Of a stretch of 37,357 nucleotides of DNA, positions 18,601 to 25,806 are shown in pieces. Below the pieces are notes generated by a model. It was given only the letters and a program-made list of their open reading frames with translations, had not been told where the DNA came from and ran no database searches. Position numbers and translations under genes: made by a program. The DNA is from a virus, in IMG/VR virus record IMGVR_UViG_3300013286_000027, positions 1 to 37,357 of that record; one strand, given 5' to 3'. How positions within the stretch are numbered: position 1 is the first letter of the stretch; every line of letters begins with the position of its first letter.

Positions 18601-18701
18601 TTAAGGCAGTGGAGTTTATTTACATTCCATTGCGTTTACTTAACACTGGTGCAATTGCATCTGGAAATTTGGGAGCAGGTTTCCCAGGTTCAACTAATTA
18701 A
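15642..18701 (+). CDS. gp18: Tail sheath protein gp18-like (enlarged)
   Basis: The product is 1019 residues; T4 gp18 is 659. The N-terminus is sheath-like: LSSPGIQVKIIDES (4-17), RDLTNTFGTP (65-74), YGLQAAYSLLG (93-103) and YVVRADLD (109-116). The C-terminal core is also typical: YADRW-type segment FADRWVSV, GLRDVCSQIKLNP, SLDRINVARLVAYLRRQL, FEPND and a final AIEPVKAVEFIYIPLRL. The sheath polymerises around the tube and contracts on infection. Residues about 130-600 are a large insertion at the surface-exposed region, with recurring G-x-x-W units at residues 134, 254, 311, 499 and 557. It has a strong Shine-Dalgarno (AAGGAG) and a late-type box upstream, and is followed 15 nt later by the tube gene. 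Confidence 0.93.
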   Translation: MANLSSPGIQVKIIDESFYTPAAPGSTPLIFVASAENKSNVSATGTAQGTLKQNAGAVYVITSQRDLTNTFGTPTFQSDTSGNPIHGDERNEYGLQAAYSLLGISSRAYVVRADLDLNQLKPTSTVPTGVPEAGSYWINPAQSKFGINVWSTVTNQFTLVTPLIINDENQDTAMNTLGTAPADSFGQQGNFAMRATMNNGWEGISNAVWYKTIAATNAWVPVAGGFDGGKKVKMSPHTDYPDFTRGGATPAITGSVWIKTTTPGNGSNWNVKYYNGSTNQWTTKLAPVYTSSKDALYAYDSAGGGKNIATGTLFVEADPNHYGLTTATNATAQFCVWRYNGSGTTSITSDASTFSTSTQSTFYIRQTTAGSNIWGSTIAIAVSGDPINPVAANVPAAISAAGLTNIVSTFDATTNKLTITHTTGGNFELANGTTNILTSLGFNPYIYTPSTMMAQGTTNLYRAPLADFDGRYFNFIATSWMPLMYDATTATPSTAPKDGTLWFDSDIKSVDIMYHNGTNWIGYKTAFPSTDPNGPIISATEPTKIGGHSDGGNLATGDIWISTANPDHYGQDIYVWDNVATEWVKQDPTDQHSPNGWVFADARWSGAGDDVVPDSTQKLLTYDYVDPDAPDPALYPRGTRLWNTRRSGNNVKQYHSAYIDKMGTNPRMSNVSMSGYFADRWVSVHNVNEDGSGIFGRYSQRAQVVQAFKALINTNNAIRDTETLRFNLIACPGYAETIANLVNFNTDIGQTAFVLGDTPFRLEPTGTALTAWANNSHNALDNGEVGAVTSDSYLALFYPSGYTTDNVGKSIVVPPSHMMLNTIVNSDSLSYEWFAPAGLRRGGIINATSVGYINDMGEFQKVSLYQGLRDVCSQIKLNPLATMTGVGTINMGQYTRAAAASSLDRINVARLVAYLRRQLSVLSKPYLFEPNDTQTRNEIRGAVESLLLELVGQRALNDFVVVCDTSNNTPARIDRSELYVDIAIEPVKAVEFIYIPLRLLNTGAIASGNLGAGFPGSTN

Positions 18702-18716
18702 TCAAGGAAGAATAAA

Positions 18717-19352
18717 ATGGCAGTTTCAAGTTTAAGTAATTTTACAGTTCCATTATCAACTAATCAGAGCGCAAGTGCTCAAGGGTTGTTAATGCCAAAA
18801 TTAAAGTTTCGTTTTAGAGTAACGCTAATAGGATTTGGGGTAGCAGGAACTCCTACCACGGAACTAACTAAACAGGTTATGAATGTAACTCGTCCAGAAA
18901 TTAGTTTTGAGGAAATTAAATTAGCAGTTTACAACAGCACAGTTAAATTAGCAGGAAAACATAGCTTTCAGGATATTAAACTTACTCTACGCGATGATGT
19001 TTCAAATGCAGTTTCTAATAAAGTTGCAGAACAGATGCAGAAACAATTTGATTTCTTTGAACAAGCAAGTGCAGCATCTGGAATTGACTATAAATTCCAA
19101 ACCATTATTGAGATATTAGATGGCGGCAATGGTGCTACTGCTGTGGGAGTTTTAGAAACATTCCAACTAGATGGTTCCTGGATTAAACAAGTAACATATC
19201 AAGGTGGTGATTATTCCAGTGCAACCGATCCGTTAGATATTTCTTTAACAATTTGCTACGATAATGCACTACAAGTTGACGGTACTGGTAATGCTTCTGG
19301 CTTAGGACAAAGTGTTGGACGTACTGTACGTACATCAGCATTAGGCGGCTAA
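18717..19352 (+). CDS. gp19: Tail tube protein gp19-like
   Basis: The product is 211 residues; T4 gp19 is 163. The pattern is that of tail tube subunits: KFRFRVTLIGFG, TRPEISFEEIKLAVYNSTVKLAGKH (strand-loop-strand joining neighbouring subunits), FQDIKLTLRDDVSNAV, and a C-terminal LDGSWIKQVTYQGGDYSS then DPLDISLTICYDNAL. It forms the inner tube through which DNA passes. It sits directly after the sheath, as in T4, with Shine-Dalgarno AAGGA. A terminator closes the sheath-tube unit 24 nt after the stop. Confidence 0.87.
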   Translation: MAVSSLSNFTVPLSTNQSASAQGLLMPKLKFRFRVTLIGFGVAGTPTTELTKQVMNVTRPEISFEEIKLAVYNSTVKLAGKHSFQDIKLTLRDDVSNAVSNKVAEQMQKQFDFFEQASAASGIDYKFQTIIEILDGGNGATAVGVLETFQLDGSWIKQVTYQGGDYSSATDPLDISLTICYDNALQVDGTGNASGLGQSVGRTVRTSALGG

Positions 19353-19375
19353 TCTTAAATTCCGCAAAACAATAG

Positions 19376-19398
19376 ACCGGGTAATGCCCGGTTTTTTG
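19376..19398 (+). terminator. Rho-independent terminator after the tail tube gene
   Basis: A perfect 6-bp stem ACCGGG / CCCGGT with loop TAATG is followed by TTTTTTG. It ends the sheath-tube transcript and lies 4 nt before the next late-type box. Confidence 0.85.
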
Positions 19399-19401
19399 TT
19401 G

Positions 19402-19409
19402 GATAAATA
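19402..19409 (+). promoter_or_regulatory. Late-type promoter box (GATAAATA)
   Basis: GATAAATA, 6 of 8 to the T4 late TATAAATA and intact over its last seven bases except the first, lies between a terminator and the next ATG. Only 5 nt (attat) separate it from the start codon and no Shine-Dalgarno is present. Confidence 0.6.
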
Positions 19410-19414
19410 ATTAT

Positions 19415-22400
19415 ATGAACAAAGCTTTCAATGATTTTTTGAGTGGTGTTGGTGAAGGATTAGCGGGCGCCGGCGGCCCCAACATGAAAAATTATACTCA
19501 TGCAACAAAATTATATGTTGAAGGTAGTTATGCTCGCGCCCCAAAATTTAATCATTTATATTTTGTAGCATTCAATTTTAATGAGAAAGTAATAAGAGAT
19601 CCAAGTTGGTTAAAATCTGGAGTTAGAGAAGTTGGATTATTGGTTAAAAGTTTTTCATTACCTAGGTTTAAAATTAAAACTGAGGAGATGAATCAGTATA
19701 ATAGAAAAACCCAAGTACAAACTAAAATAACTTATGACCCGGTTACTTTAGAATTTCACGACGATAACAGTGAAATTACCAATGGACTTTGGAAAAATTA
19801 TTATAGATATTACTATACAGATAGTATATATGGTGGTAAAGACGACGTTGCTCAAGTAAAACCTAGTCAAATAAGTTTAGGCGAAAAATTATTTGGAGGA
19901 ATATTCAAACCTGGATCTAAACGTACAGCAACACAACAATTAACTAAATTTCCAGAGGCATTTACCAATAACAAATATGGAGAAAAAACATATCCATATG
20001 GTTTGGATAATAATCAAAGTTTGCCATTTTTTAAAAGCATAGATGTTTTTATTTTACATCAACAAAAATTTACACAAATGACTTTGATTAATCCTAAAAT
20101 TACCAGCTGGGATCATGACGAAGTTAGTCAAAGTGACAGCTCAAAAGTCATGAAAAATAAAATGACAGTGGTTTACGAAAGCGTATTATATAATGATGGG
20201 AGAATTGGCAAGGGCAGTGACTCTGGAGTATTTGCAGAAGCATTTTATGATACTGAGCCTAGCCCATTGAGTATAAGTGGACTGGGGGCAGCATCGCTAC
20301 TTGGGCAGGGTGGACTAATAGCAGGTTTTGAAGATATATTTGGCGCCGATGGATCTGTTGCACAAGGAAATTATTTATCGGCTATATTACAGGCAGCAAC
20401 CCTATCTAAAAATTACGATAAACAAAGTCCTGAACAAAGAGGAGCTGAAGGTTATAGCATGTTAGCCACCGGTTTAAGAATTGCGGCATCATCAAGAGAA
20501 ATATCAAGCGATCTAGCATCTTATTATTCTAATGGCGGGTTTGGAATTTACACTAATCAATTTTCAAAAAATAATTTAGAAGAAATCCCTACAGCGCCAG
20601 TGGTCTTATTACCGCCTGTGCTAGCACCTGTACCAGCAACGGGGTTACCGCCGGGCACTGGGTATGGCAGTGCCAACGATCTAGCCCAGTTCCCCACAGT
20701 TCTACCTACTGGAGCATTAGCTAGTCCAGTAGAAGGCGCCAAAGCTGATTCTTTACAAGAAATACAAACGGAAATAGCTTCCCTTATTACATTTAAGAAT
20801 AATTTGAATAGTCAAAAGGTGACCGCAGACCAATATTATGCCCAAATAGATGCAAGTACACCCACAGCGTATCAAATAGCTGATGGCGATTACATTCGTG
20901 GTAGTAATTTTTATATATTTGCTATTCAACAAGGAAAATCTCCAGATGATGCCTTCGCCCTCGCTGAGCAAGATGCAAAGGCAAGACTTGAAGAGGGCAA
21001 TAATGCGTTAAAGTTTGTTCAAGGTGTTCAGACAACTATTGCATCCAATATAGCAAAAATAGATAAGACTAGTAGTAAGCTGAATGATTTATCTTTAGAC
21101 ATAAACACAAATTCTAATTTATATACCGCAGAATATATTCAAAATAATAGAGAGTTTGGAGCCGCCGTTTACGGAATCCAGGGCGATGTAACCATAAATG
21201 CAGTCATGTTGGAAATAATAAAAAGTCAAAAACTTGGCGAAATACTTATAAATTCTGCGCATATAAAAGATCAGATAACTGCCAACCGAGAACAACAAAC
21301 TATATTTAACAACGATCTTAATGGGGCTGTTTCTAGTTATAATAGCATTGAGAACGAGACTAAAAAACATTGGGCTGCGGTCAACGAAGATAAAAAATAC
21401 CCTGTCACAGACAGGCTTGAAGAAGTTTATTGGAAGTATTCCGGAAATAATTTTTTAAATTCGGATTCGTCTAAAGATAAAAAGATAGCGACAATTGCAA
21501 GTGTGATGAATATAACTAGTGAGCAAGCGACAGTAGAATACGATAAAATAATTGCTCAGGGTCAAGAAAATTATTTTGCCGAATTAAATAAATTCAAAAA
21601 TAAAATTTCAGATTTATCATCAAAAATCAATAACTTACATTCTGATAATAGTGACAACATTGCGAATAAAACTGAAAGTAATATGAAAATTGGCACAAGT
21701 ACGATTGTGATAGGCGCTCCTATCAAAAATTCAGCTTCATCTCAGAATATCGCTCCTAGTAACCCTGATAGTTCGGGAGTAATTACTACTGGAGATACTA
21801 CTGTTGTCCCCAGTGTTGCTCCAGCAGTAACCGGCAACCCTACTATTAGCCCTACAGCCAATACAGTTGATCAACTGAAAGCCGAAATCGAAGCAATTAA
21901 AGCGCGCCAGTCCGCAGCAAAAGACGCAGTTGCTGCTAGTACCGCCCAGCTTGCTAATCTACAAGCCAACGCTGACGCACTCAAGGCTCAACCTACTGTT
22001 ACTGAAGCAACAGTTACTAAAATGGTTGAAAGAGCAGCAAACACAACAGCATGGGGAGGTGAATTAACTCCTGAGGAGATGGCGTTCGTAATAGATCCAA
22101 AAAAAAGTATACCAGAAATATCAATGGGAGATTTAGCAAAAGAATCAACAAAGTTACTGGCCGCTTACGATGCCGCCTACAAACAAGGTAAGGAAATACA
22201 AAAATTAGCTGATGCCAAAATTAAACAATTGGAAGCGGCTGAAAACTCTAATAATAAAACAAAGATTGCCCAATTTAAAGCTGAAACTGACGCATTGCAA
22301 AATGCCCTAACTAGTGTGATTGAATATCAAAATAATATTAATGCACAATTACAAAAGAATACCAATATAAGAAACAGTTTCAATGACCAGGGACAAACGT

Positions 22401-22753
22401 CTGCACCAGTAACAAAAACATCAGCCGCTGTTACGTACGATCCAATTAACAATGAAACTAACGTTATTATTACAGAAGGTAAACCCCCAGACTACAAACC
22501 TAGCGCTAAAGAAGTGGCGCAACGGACAGCAGGCCAAGCGGCTCTTGAGGCACAAATTGCCCAAAATAACGCAAAACTTGATGGACAAGCAATTACAATA
22601 TTTAAATATTTTCAAAAAACCAATCCTTCTATTAAAACTCCAGAAGATGCAGTACGTTATATACAACAATGGAATAATACTCCAGGTAATTTTCCAATTC
22701 CAATAAATCCAGGCGTTATCCGGCATATTCTTAAAATTAAAATAAACAAATAA
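19415..22753 (+). CDS. Tail-tube-fold baseplate/tube initiator-like protein with long coiled-coil extension
   Basis: The product is 1112 residues. Residues about 35-290 look like a tube-fold domain: HLYFVAFNFN (42-51), LLVKSFSLPRFKIKTEEMN, KITYDPVTLEFHDDNSEITN, then SIDVFILHQQKFTQMTLINP and MKNKMTVVYESVLYNDG. That layout fits T4-like tube caps or initiators (gp48/gp54), which link baseplate hub and tube. A proline-rich linker (about 395-425) follows, then long helical, coiled-coil-prone regions (about 440-720 and 816-1010) with a low-complexity Ser/Pro/Thr linker between. T4 gp54 is only 320 residues. It could be an initiator fused to a tape-measure-like part; no transmembrane segment is obvious. 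The exact orthologue is uncertain. Confidence 0.6.
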   Translation: MNKAFNDFLSGVGEGLAGAGGPNMKNYTHATKLYVEGSYARAPKFNHLYFVAFNFNEKVIRDPSWLKSGVREVGLLVKSFSLPRFKIKTEEMNQYNRKTQVQTKITYDPVTLEFHDDNSEITNGLWKNYYRYYYTDSIYGGKDDVAQVKPSQISLGEKLFGGIFKPGSKRTATQQLTKFPEAFTNNKYGEKTYPYGLDNNQSLPFFKSIDVFILHQQKFTQMTLINPKITSWDHDEVSQSDSSKVMKNKMTVVYESVLYNDGRIGKGSDSGVFAEAFYDTEPSPLSISGLGAASLLGQGGLIAGFEDIFGADGSVAQGNYLSAILQAATLSKNYDKQSPEQRGAEGYSMLATGLRIAASSREISSDLASYYSNGGFGIYTNQFSKNNLEEIPTAPVVLLPPVLAPVPATGLPPGTGYGSANDLAQFPTVLPTGALASPVEGAKADSLQEIQTEIASLITFKNNLNSQKVTADQYYAQIDASTPTAYQIADGDYIRGSNFYIFAIQQGKSPDDAFALAEQDAKARLEEGNNALKFVQGVQTTIASNIAKIDKTSSKLNDLSLDINTNSNLYTAEYIQNNREFGAAVYGIQGDVTINAVMLEIIKSQKLGEILINSAHIKDQITANREQQTIFNNDLNGAVSSYNSIENETKKHWAAVNEDKKYPVTDRLEEVYWKYSGNNFLNSDSSKDKKIATIASVMNITSEQATVEYDKIIAQGQENYFAELNKFKNKISDLSSKINNLHSDNSDNIANKTESNMKIGTSTIVIGAPIKNSASSQNIAPSNPDSSGVITTGDTTVVPSVAPAVTGNPTISPTANTVDQLKAEIEAIKARQSAAKDAVAASTAQLANLQANADALKAQPTVTEATVTKMVERAANTTAWGGELTPEEMAFVIDPKKSIPEISMGDLAKESTKLLAAYDAAYKQGKEIQKLADAKIKQLEAAENSNNKTKIAQFKAETDALQNALTSVIEYQNNINAQLQKNTNIRNSFNDQGQTSAPVTKTSAAVTYDPINNETNVIITEGKPPDYKPSAKEVAQRTAGQAALEAQIAQNNAKLDGQAITIFKYFQKTNPSIKTPEDAVRYIQQWNNTPGNFPIPINPGVIRHILKIKINK

Positions 22754-22755
22754 TC

Positions 22756-23130
22756 ATGACCACTTCATTGACTAACATTCCCTATGCTAATATTAGTTCG
22801 TCTGATCCAACAGTTCAGGCATTTAATAACTATTATGCCAGTCCCATAGAGTTACATTCAGGCACATTAAATGCATTAACTGGATTTTTTACATCGCGCG
22901 GGTTTGAAGAAACTTCGGCACAAACTATATCTGTAATTATTATGACACAGGCAAAAAAAGATAAACTAAATCCCATGTCAATACTGGACACGTTAGGTGG
23001 TTATCAAGCAGTTGAAGTCAGTGCATTTGTAACTACACTATTAAATTTTAACAGATACAAGACAAGTTTTTTAGGATTTTCATTAACTTTTAGGCCTAGA
23101 GATGTAGTAGCAAGAAACATAATAGCATGA
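22756..23130 (+). CDS. Conserved small T4-like phage protein, function unknown
   Basis: The product is 124 residues. It begins with LTNIPYANISSSDPTVQAFNNYY, then a helical core (LNALTGFFTSRGFEET, AQTISVIIMTQAKKDK, SILDTLGGYQAVEVSAFVTTLLNFNRYKTS) and ends in ARNIIA. The pattern is familiar from aquatic T4-like phages beside head-completion and baseplate genes, but I know no assigned role. It starts 3 nt after the previous stop and overlaps the next gene by 4 nt (ATGA), so it is made together with the tube-fold protein and the gp4-like protein; a minor virion component is the natural guess. Confidence 0.6.
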   Translation: MTTSLTNIPYANISSSDPTVQAFNNYYASPIELHSGTLNALTGFFTSRGFEETSAQTISVIIMTQAKKDKLNPMSILDTLGGYQAVEVSAFVTTLLNFNRYKTSFLGFSLTFRPRDVVARNIIA

Positions 23131-23570
23131 GTTTAAAATTTAGCCAAGGCATATACAATATAAAAAACCCTGACAAGTATGTCGGTCTAGGTGAACCTAG
23201 ATTTAGAAGTAGTTGGGAATTTACCTTTATGAATTTTTGTGACACTAATGAAAGTGTTACTAAGTGGTCCAGCGAGCCTGTAAAAATTCCCTACAAGGAT
23301 CCGCTAACTGGTAAACAAACTGTTTATATTCCAGACTTTTTAATCACATACGTTGACAAGGCCCGACGAGAATTAGTAGAAATGATTGAGATCAAACCTG
23401 CTAATCAAACGCTAGTGGAAAAGGTAGGAAAGAATCCCTACAATCAAGCTCAGTATGTTAAGAACATGGCCAAGTGGCAAGCTGCCAGTGCTTGGTGCGG
23501 GGAAAAAGGTATTAAATTTCGTATCATAAATGAAACCGATATATACTACAATCCCAAAAGAAAGAAATAA
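23127..23570 (+). CDS. gp4: Head completion protein gp4-like (TnsA/PD-(D/E)XK fold)
   Basis: The product is 147 residues; T4 gp4 (also called gp50/65) is about 150. It has SSWEFTFMNF (28-37), YIPDFLI (67-73) and EMIEIKP (85-91), giving an E31...D70...E88-x-K90 nuclease-like arrangement as in TnsA-type endonucleases. The family finishes the packaged head and may trim DNA ends before tail joining. All the putative catalytic residues are present here. The gene overlaps the preceding one by 4 nt and is followed by the small terminase gene, consistent with a packaging/completion cluster. Confidence 0.8.
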   Translation: MSLKFSQGIYNIKNPDKYVGLGEPRFRSSWEFTFMNFCDTNESVTKWSSEPVKIPYKDPLTGKQTVYIPDFLITYVDKARRELVEMIEIKPANQTLVEKVGKNPYNQAQYVKNMAKWQAASAWCGEKGIKFRIINETDIYYNPKRKK

Positions 23571-23578
23571 GTAAGTTT

Positions 23579-24064
23579 ATGACTAAACGACTTAATGAAA
23601 TTTTTGACCTCCCTGACACTAAAGAACCTTTAGTAATTCCTGAAGTTGAAGAAACTTCCTCCACACCAGTGATTGATCTACAAGATCAGTTAGAAGAATT
23701 TGATAAAATTGCAGCGGCATTGCCCAGAGTAAAGGGGCTGGGCGATATGAGCGACCAGGAACTGGACGGATTAGCTAGTAAAGCTGAACAAGCCTATGAT
23801 GATTTAATGGATCTAGGTATGAATGTTGAGCCAAAATATGGTGCTAGAATGTTTGAAATTGCCGCACAAATGATGACAGCCGCTATTACTGCTAAGACTA
23901 ACAAGATTGATAAGAAGCTAAAGATGGTTGATTTGCAACTGAAAAAGCTGGCAATTGATAAGAAGGGCGGTAACCAAGAGAGTGGTAATACCGTGGAAGG
24001 ACAGGGATACATCCTAACAGATCGCAATAGTATCCTAGAAAGATTAAAGAAATTGGATAAATAA
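23579..24064 (+). CDS. gp16: Small terminase subunit gp16-like
   Basis: The product is 161 residues, near the 164 of T4 gp16. It has an acidic disordered N-terminus (IFDLPDTKEPLVIPEVEE), a long central helical pair (DQLEEFDKIAAALP; YGARMFEIAAQMMTAAITAKTNKIDKKLKMVDLQLKKL) and a C-terminal tail with GQGYILTDRNSILERLKK. T4 gp16 forms rings that recognise concatemeric DNA and stimulate gp17. Gene neighbourhood supports this: the large terminase lies two genes downstream. Initiation is weak (no clear Shine-Dalgarno), 8 nt after the gp4-like stop. Confidence 0.8.
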   Translation: MTKRLNEIFDLPDTKEPLVIPEVEETSSTPVIDLQDQLEEFDKIAAALPRVKGLGDMSDQELDGLASKAEQAYDDLMDLGMNVEPKYGARMFEIAAQMMTAAITAKTNKIDKKLKMVDLQLKKLAIDKKGGNQESGNTVEGQGYILTDRNSILERLKKLDK

Positions 24065-24070
24065 AGTATC

Positions 24071-24667
24071 ATGAAAAATTTTAAAGAATATCTATCAGAA
24101 TCCATTGCTGACAAAAAATATAATTTTCGTGTCAAAGTGGCGGGTGATTTCTCTGCTGATCAAGAAACTAAGTTAAAGACCATGCTTGAGAAATTTCAAG
24201 TAGATGACTTTAAAAAGTTAAGTGTGACGCCGGTGCAAAAGTTTCCTCTAGACTTTCCACAAATTAAAAACTGCGAAGTTTCTATTTTTGAAGTTACAGT
24301 AAACTACCCAACCACCCCACAAGAATTAAAAGAATATTTAGGCGCAGGATTAGCAGTTAATGCATCCATGTTAGCTGTAGTAACTCCTGGTATGCCTAGC
24401 GAAGAATACCAGCGTGAAGAACCCAAACGCGAAGGCGCACTACTAACTGATAGTGAATACAAAGAAGCACCAAACGCAAATTTTGATGACTACTATGGTT
24501 CAAAATACAATAGTGGGTTTGTCAAAGAACTCAACGATATCTTAAAATTGCAGCGTAAAGAGCGCGGCGAAATCATACCAGAAACTGCCGCCGCTGTTTA
24601 TAATACTGACACTGATGGAACTAAAACAGAAATTTTAAAGTTTCAGTCACAAGACCTAAGGAAATAA
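24071..24667 (+). CDS. Head-associated hypothetical protein with targeting-like N-terminus
   Basis: The product is 198 residues. The first ten, MKNFKEYLSE, resemble the capsid-targeting peptide of T4 internal proteins (MKTYQEFIAE), and LSE fits the (L/I)xE site cut by the prohead protease gp21. The rest looks like a small alpha/beta domain (YNFRVKVAGDFSADQETKLKT; VSIFEVTVNYPTTPQELKEYL) followed by a polar tail (YGSKYNSGFVKELNDILKLQ). No function is recognised. Position between small and large terminase supports a head/packaging role. A GATAAATA sequence lies 7 nt before the ATG but is also the end of gp16, so I do not call it a promoter. Confidence 0.6.
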   Translation: MKNFKEYLSESIADKKYNFRVKVAGDFSADQETKLKTMLEKFQVDDFKKLSVTPVQKFPLDFPQIKNCEVSIFEVTVNYPTTPQELKEYLGAGLAVNASMLAVVTPGMPSEEYQREEPKREGALLTDSEYKEAPNANFDDYYGSKYNSGFVKELNDILKLQRKERGEIIPETAAAVYNTDTDGTKTEILKFQSQDLRK

Positions 24668-24671
24668 AATT

Positions 24672-25745
24672 ATGCAAATGATCGACGTAATGAAGCGTTT
24701 GGCCGAACTTGATTCAACAAACAACAATGTTATTAAAGAAAGCGCTGGTATAAAAGAATGCGGCCCAATGGGCATGATGGACAGCATGGGTGGTATGGAA
24801 AAGCCAAGCACTCCTGCTAGCATGAATATCACAGCTGGCAGCGGCGACGAACTGGCACATATGTTGGCCACTATTATGCAAATGTCAGGCGGAAAGAAAG
24901 ATTCTCCAGGCCAGATGGGCGCTGAACCTGGCGTTGAAATCATGACTGCTGAGCCAGAAATAAAAGTTGAGCCAATGAGCGGCGGCGATGCAATGCGTTC
25001 TATGATTGACAAATTAAATCCAATGGATGATGAAGGTGGCGATGATGTGAGCAAAGCACACGGCGACTTTGACAATGACGGCGATCACGATATGGATGAT
25101 CATGAGAAAGAAAAAGACGACGAAGAAGAAACTGACGAAAGTTACGATAATTCTCCAAATCCTGAAACTGAAGGTTACGGAGCATTTGCAGCTCATGGCG
25201 ATATGGACAAAAATCCAGCAGGTGGTGGTGATGTTCCAAAAGATCACGATTCCCGTCCACGTGTACGCACACAACCAGTTGCTACATTTGAATCATTGAT
25301 GGATGATTACAAGAAGTTTGTTGCAGAGACTCAATTAGATGAGATCAGTGATCAATTAGCAAATCGATCTTTTAATAAGAGACAGGCAAACTATGACGCA
25401 GCTAAACAAAAATATGGTGATTCAGAATACGGTTCTGCAAACGATGCTAGATTGAAATACTTAGGCAACCAAGATAAACAAACAAATAGAATACGAAAAA
25501 ACGACGCAACCGGACCAAATGCAACTGGTCAGATGGGCAGTATCAAAACTCGAGCACAGGCTGCTCCGGACCCGTACCGCAATAGTAGTGGTAGTATGGA
25601 AGAAGGCGAAGGAAAGACCATGAGTCGTGCAGCCAAAGGCATAATGAAATACGGTAAAGATGGTATGCAGGCGTTACGTGACGCAGAGGCAGAAGGCAAA
25701 GATTTAGATAAAGTAAGAGACAAGTACAACAAATACAAAAAATAA
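24672..25745 (+). CDS. Acidic, Met/Gly-rich structural-type protein with Ca-binding-like loop
   Basis: The product is 357 residues with Shine-Dalgarno AAGGA. The N-terminus MQMIDVMKRLAE then VIKESAGIKE contains three (L/I)xE sites like gp21 cleavage sites (E12, E23, E29). A Met/Gly-rich part follows. Residues 132-143 (DFDNDGDHDMDD) fit a DxDxDG calcium-binding loop within a strongly acidic stretch (about 115-160). A central helix FESLMDDYKKFVAETQLDE precedes a basic region, and the C-terminus (317-357) is MSRAAKGIMKYGKDGMQALR plus KDLDKVRDKYNKYKK, a module I recognise from other aquatic T4-like virion proteins. It is probably an internal or scaffold-core head protein; the specific role is unknown. 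Confidence 0.6.
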   Translation: MQMIDVMKRLAELDSTNNNVIKESAGIKECGPMGMMDSMGGMEKPSTPASMNITAGSGDELAHMLATIMQMSGGKKDSPGQMGAEPGVEIMTAEPEIKVEPMSGGDAMRSMIDKLNPMDDEGGDDVSKAHGDFDNDGDHDMDDHEKEKDDEEETDESYDNSPNPETEGYGAFAAHGDMDKNPAGGGDVPKDHDSRPRVRTQPVATFESLMDDYKKFVAETQLDEISDQLANRSFNKRQANYDAAKQKYGDSEYGSANDARLKYLGNQDKQTNRIRKNDATGPNATGQMGSIKTRAQAAPDPYRNSSGSMEEGEGKTMSRAAKGIMKYGKDGMQALRDAEAEGKDLDKVRDKYNKYKK

Positions 25746-25764
25746 AAACGTTAAGGTATAATCC

Positions 25765-25792
25765 AAATAGCCTCTTCGGAGGCTATTTTTTT
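25765..25792 (+). terminator. Strong rho-independent terminator (UUCG loop)
   Basis: A perfect 10-bp stem AAATAGCCTC / GAGGCTATTT is capped by TTCG, a very stable tetraloop closed by C-G, and followed by a run of T to 25792. It ends the operon that begins at 19415 and lies 1 nt before the next late-type box. Confidence 0.9.
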
Positions 25793-25793
25793 C

Positions 25794-25801
25794 ATTAAAT
25801 A
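25794..25801 (+). promoter_or_regulatory. Late-type promoter box for the large terminase (ATTAAATA)
   Basis: ATTAAATA begins 1 nt after the T-run of the terminator and ends 5 nt (acagc) before the gp17 ATG. No Shine-Dalgarno is present. The terminator-box-ATG order repeats the arrangement at 19376-19415. Confidence 0.55.
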
Positions 25802-25806
25802 ACAGC

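Noticed and set aside
24056-24063. GATAAATA before the 24071 gene
   Set aside because: It encodes the last residues and stop of gp16, so it may be chance; spacing of 7 nt is suggestive only.
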